Shown: piece after piece, positions 21,140 through 22,420 of the stretch
Layout: every line of letters starts with the position of its first letter
Position numbering within the stretch: the first letter of the stretch is position 1
Source: Oceanospirillaceae bacterium
GTDB taxonomy: Bacteria; Pseudomonadota; Gammaproteobacteria; Pseudomonadales; Balneatricaceae
Assembly (NCBI GenBank): GCA_003521845.1
Contig: DPHB01000001.1
Location: 50,378 to 72,797, forward strand
Direction of reading: 5' to 3'
DNA length: 22,420 nucleotides
Notes under the pieces: generated by a model
Databases searched by the model: none
What the model was told of the DNA's origin: nothing
What the model saw: the letters and a program-made list of their open reading frames with translations, nothing else
Made by a program: the position numbers and the translations under genes

Positions 21140-22420
21140 TTAGGACCCTAAACCAAGGGCGATGAATACCTGCTGTAGCTGAGGCTGTTGGCATTGTTGC
21201 TGCAAGCAGTCGTTATCAATAATACGTGCTTTGCCCGATAAAAACTGCACATAGGCAGACGCATCTTGAGCCACTATAAAGTCAACTTGAGGCAGGGTGG
21301 CGATGCATTGCAGTAAAAACTGACAATTATCACTAATGCTTTGAGCGGCAGGGTCCTGATAAACCTGCTCGGGTATCTGAGCATGAATATTAATGTGCTG
21401 ATAGCGCATGATGTTCACCAGCAGCAACGGATCGATGACCGTCATTAACTTTTGGTCACCGTAGGCTACTAGGCGAGGACGTGTGCCTTTAGGTACTTGG
21501 TTGTCGACAAAGTGGTATTTAAAGTCTGGCTTGTCATAGGCCATCCATTTAAAGAATAGCCTAGGCATGCCTTCATAAGCCTCGACACTATGGCCTAGGA
21601 AATCCTCTACGGACTTATAGCGCCCACGATCTAGGCCTCGTAGCCAACCGCGGTCGACGGTGGCCTCTGGCGGCGTGATAACAAAGTACATATGCATGGT
21701 GTCGACATACTTCACATAGGTATTGTGCAGCACGTCAGCAATCTTTTTGCTACTAAAGCTATCAAAGCGAAAACGATCTACCAGTAGGTGCGGGATAGCA
21801 TGTCGGTGTTCGGCCTTGGCGCGAATATAGCTATCCAACTTGCCATCGACAATGTTCACCTCTTTGCCGGTCAAACGCCCAGCATATTTAAAGTCATCAC
21901 CAAGACTGTCGTAGTCTAGTAATAAACGACGCCAGATATCGGGGCTGATGATGGCAAAGTTCTGGCTGTCTAGGCCATGTTCAACCATATCTTCTTGTAG
22001 CAAAGGACGCAGAGTGCTCTTGCCTGCGGCTGAAGCGCCTTTGAGGCTGATTAATACGGGTTTGTTGGCATTTTGTACCCGCTCATAGCCTTGTTCTACA
22101 ATAGCAGTCTCCATCAGCGGCGCTAGCTTGTGGCCAATAAAGCGGCTACCGTAGTCATTGCTCATGTGGTTGGTGATTAAAGTTTGTAGCAGCGCCCGAT
22201 CATTGGGTAGGCGGCCTCGGTGAGTGGCAATGGCGCTGAGTACCACGTATAGACTTTTATAGAGGGTGGCCTGATAGTCGTCGGTGGCGCTTAAACCGAG
22301 TTGGCGGAGGTTTTTGATGGCGGCAAACTGCTTCTCTTCTACGCTTTGAGCTTGCTCACTCGAGGGGTTGGTAAACCACGCTCGCCAGCCACTTATAGGG
22401 GGTTCTCTTTTAACGGTAGC
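21140..22420 (-). CDS. P-loop NTPase, zeta-toxin/kinase-like, 5' end beyond window
   Basis: The frame is open to the window edge, so at least 426 residues are visible and the start lies outside. The Walker A motif GASAAGKST is at about residues 128-136 of the fragment, within ISLKGASAAGKSTLRPLL. It is followed by IISPDIWRRLLLDYDSLGDDFKYAG and a DRFRFDSF segment. This resembles P-loop kinases of the zeta-toxin or AAA_33-type group that phosphorylate small molecules. There is no membrane segment or signal. A GTG at 22246 could mimic a start, but the frame continues upstream without an ATG, so it should be read as partial. No antitoxin gene is seen beside it, so a metabolic or housekeeping kinase is as likely as a toxin. 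I do not recognise the family. Confidence 0.65.
   Translation of the reverse strand, partial: ATVKREPPISGWRAWFTNPSSEQAQSVEEKQFAAIKNLRQLGLSATDDYQATLYKSLYVVLSAIATHRGRLPNDRALLQTLITNHMSNDYGSRFIGHKLAPLMETAIVEQGYERVQNANKPVLISLKGASAAGKSTLRPLLQEDMVEHGLDSQNFAIISPDIWRRLLLDYDSLGDDFKYAGRLTGKEVNIVDGKLDSYIRAKAEHRHAIPHLLVDRFRFDSFSSKKIADVLHNTYVKYVDTMHMYFVITPPEATVDRGWLRGLDRGRYKSVEDFLGHSVEAYEGMPRLFFKWMAYDKPDFKYHFVDNQVPKGTRPRLVAYGDQKLMTVIDPLLLVNIMRYQHINIHAQIPEQVYQDPAAQSISDNCQFLLQCIATLPQVDFIVAQDASAYVQFLSGKARIIDNDCLQQQCQQPQLQQVFIALGLGS

Noticed and set aside
21140..22420. Toxin of a zeta-epsilon toxin-antitoxin pair
   Set aside because: The P-loop is suggestive but the protein is large and no small antitoxin gene is visible next to it within the window.

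Overview
The window looks like a chromosomal segment of a marine or salt-adapted gammaproteobacterium (an Oceanospirillales- or Alteromonadales-like host). This rests on protein resemblance (BetI/BetA/BetC, HigBA, PotABCD-type proteins), moderate base composition judged by eye, frequent short palindromic repeats between genes, and a choline-O-sulfate/osmoprotectant theme. I could not run a taxonomic search. Almost every base is accounted for by 19 protein genes (17 complete, one cut at each edge) plus short regulatory or repeat-bearing gaps. No tRNA, rRNA, CRISPR array, transposase gene or riboswitch was recognised. Left region (1-3700): a divergent betI (cut by the window start) and betA-betC pair. 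BetC releases choline from choline-O-sulfate and BetA oxidises choline towards betaine. The 90-base gap between betI and betA holds a sigma70-like betA promoter and two copies of a BetI-like operator; one overlaps the betI start codon and the other the betA promoter -10. betB is not in the window. Region 3700-7540: a GcvA-like LysR regulator, possibly for choline sulfate use, divergent from a 2-oxoglutarate/Fe(II) oxygenase, which is in turn tail-to-tail (stop codons overlapping) with a molybdopterin oxidoreductase carrying one [4Fe-4S] site. Their substrates are unknown. Region 7741-8324: a compact, AT-rich higB-higA toxin-antitoxin pair that looks like an insertion. Region 8362-18470 is the most interesting block and reads as one catabolic locus. 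A leftward operon (ridA, a DUF1028 gene, an ArgE-like deacylase) faces a LysR regulator, which is followed by a rightward operon: a complete polyamine-type ABC importer (ATPase, two permeases, periplasmic binding protein), an M20-family N-carbamoyl-amino-acid/allantoate amidohydrolase and a class III omega-transaminase. A LuxR-type regulator (18551-19369) and a flavin monooxygenase-like oxidoreductase (19764-21023) follow on the opposite strand. My reading, which is inference, is import of a cationic N-acylated or N-carbamoylated amine or amino acid, hydrolytic unmasking by two M20 enzymes, transamination, and RidA-assisted clearance of reactive imines. The true substrate is unknown, and the binding protein keeps only part of the polyamine site. 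The 394-base gap 19370-19763 holds no gene but is rich in repeats: an inverted repeat upstream of the luxR-type gene and two near-identical ~101-base palindromic elements, related to another palindrome at 18480-18519. The right edge holds the 3' part of an unrecognised P-loop (zeta-toxin-like) kinase.
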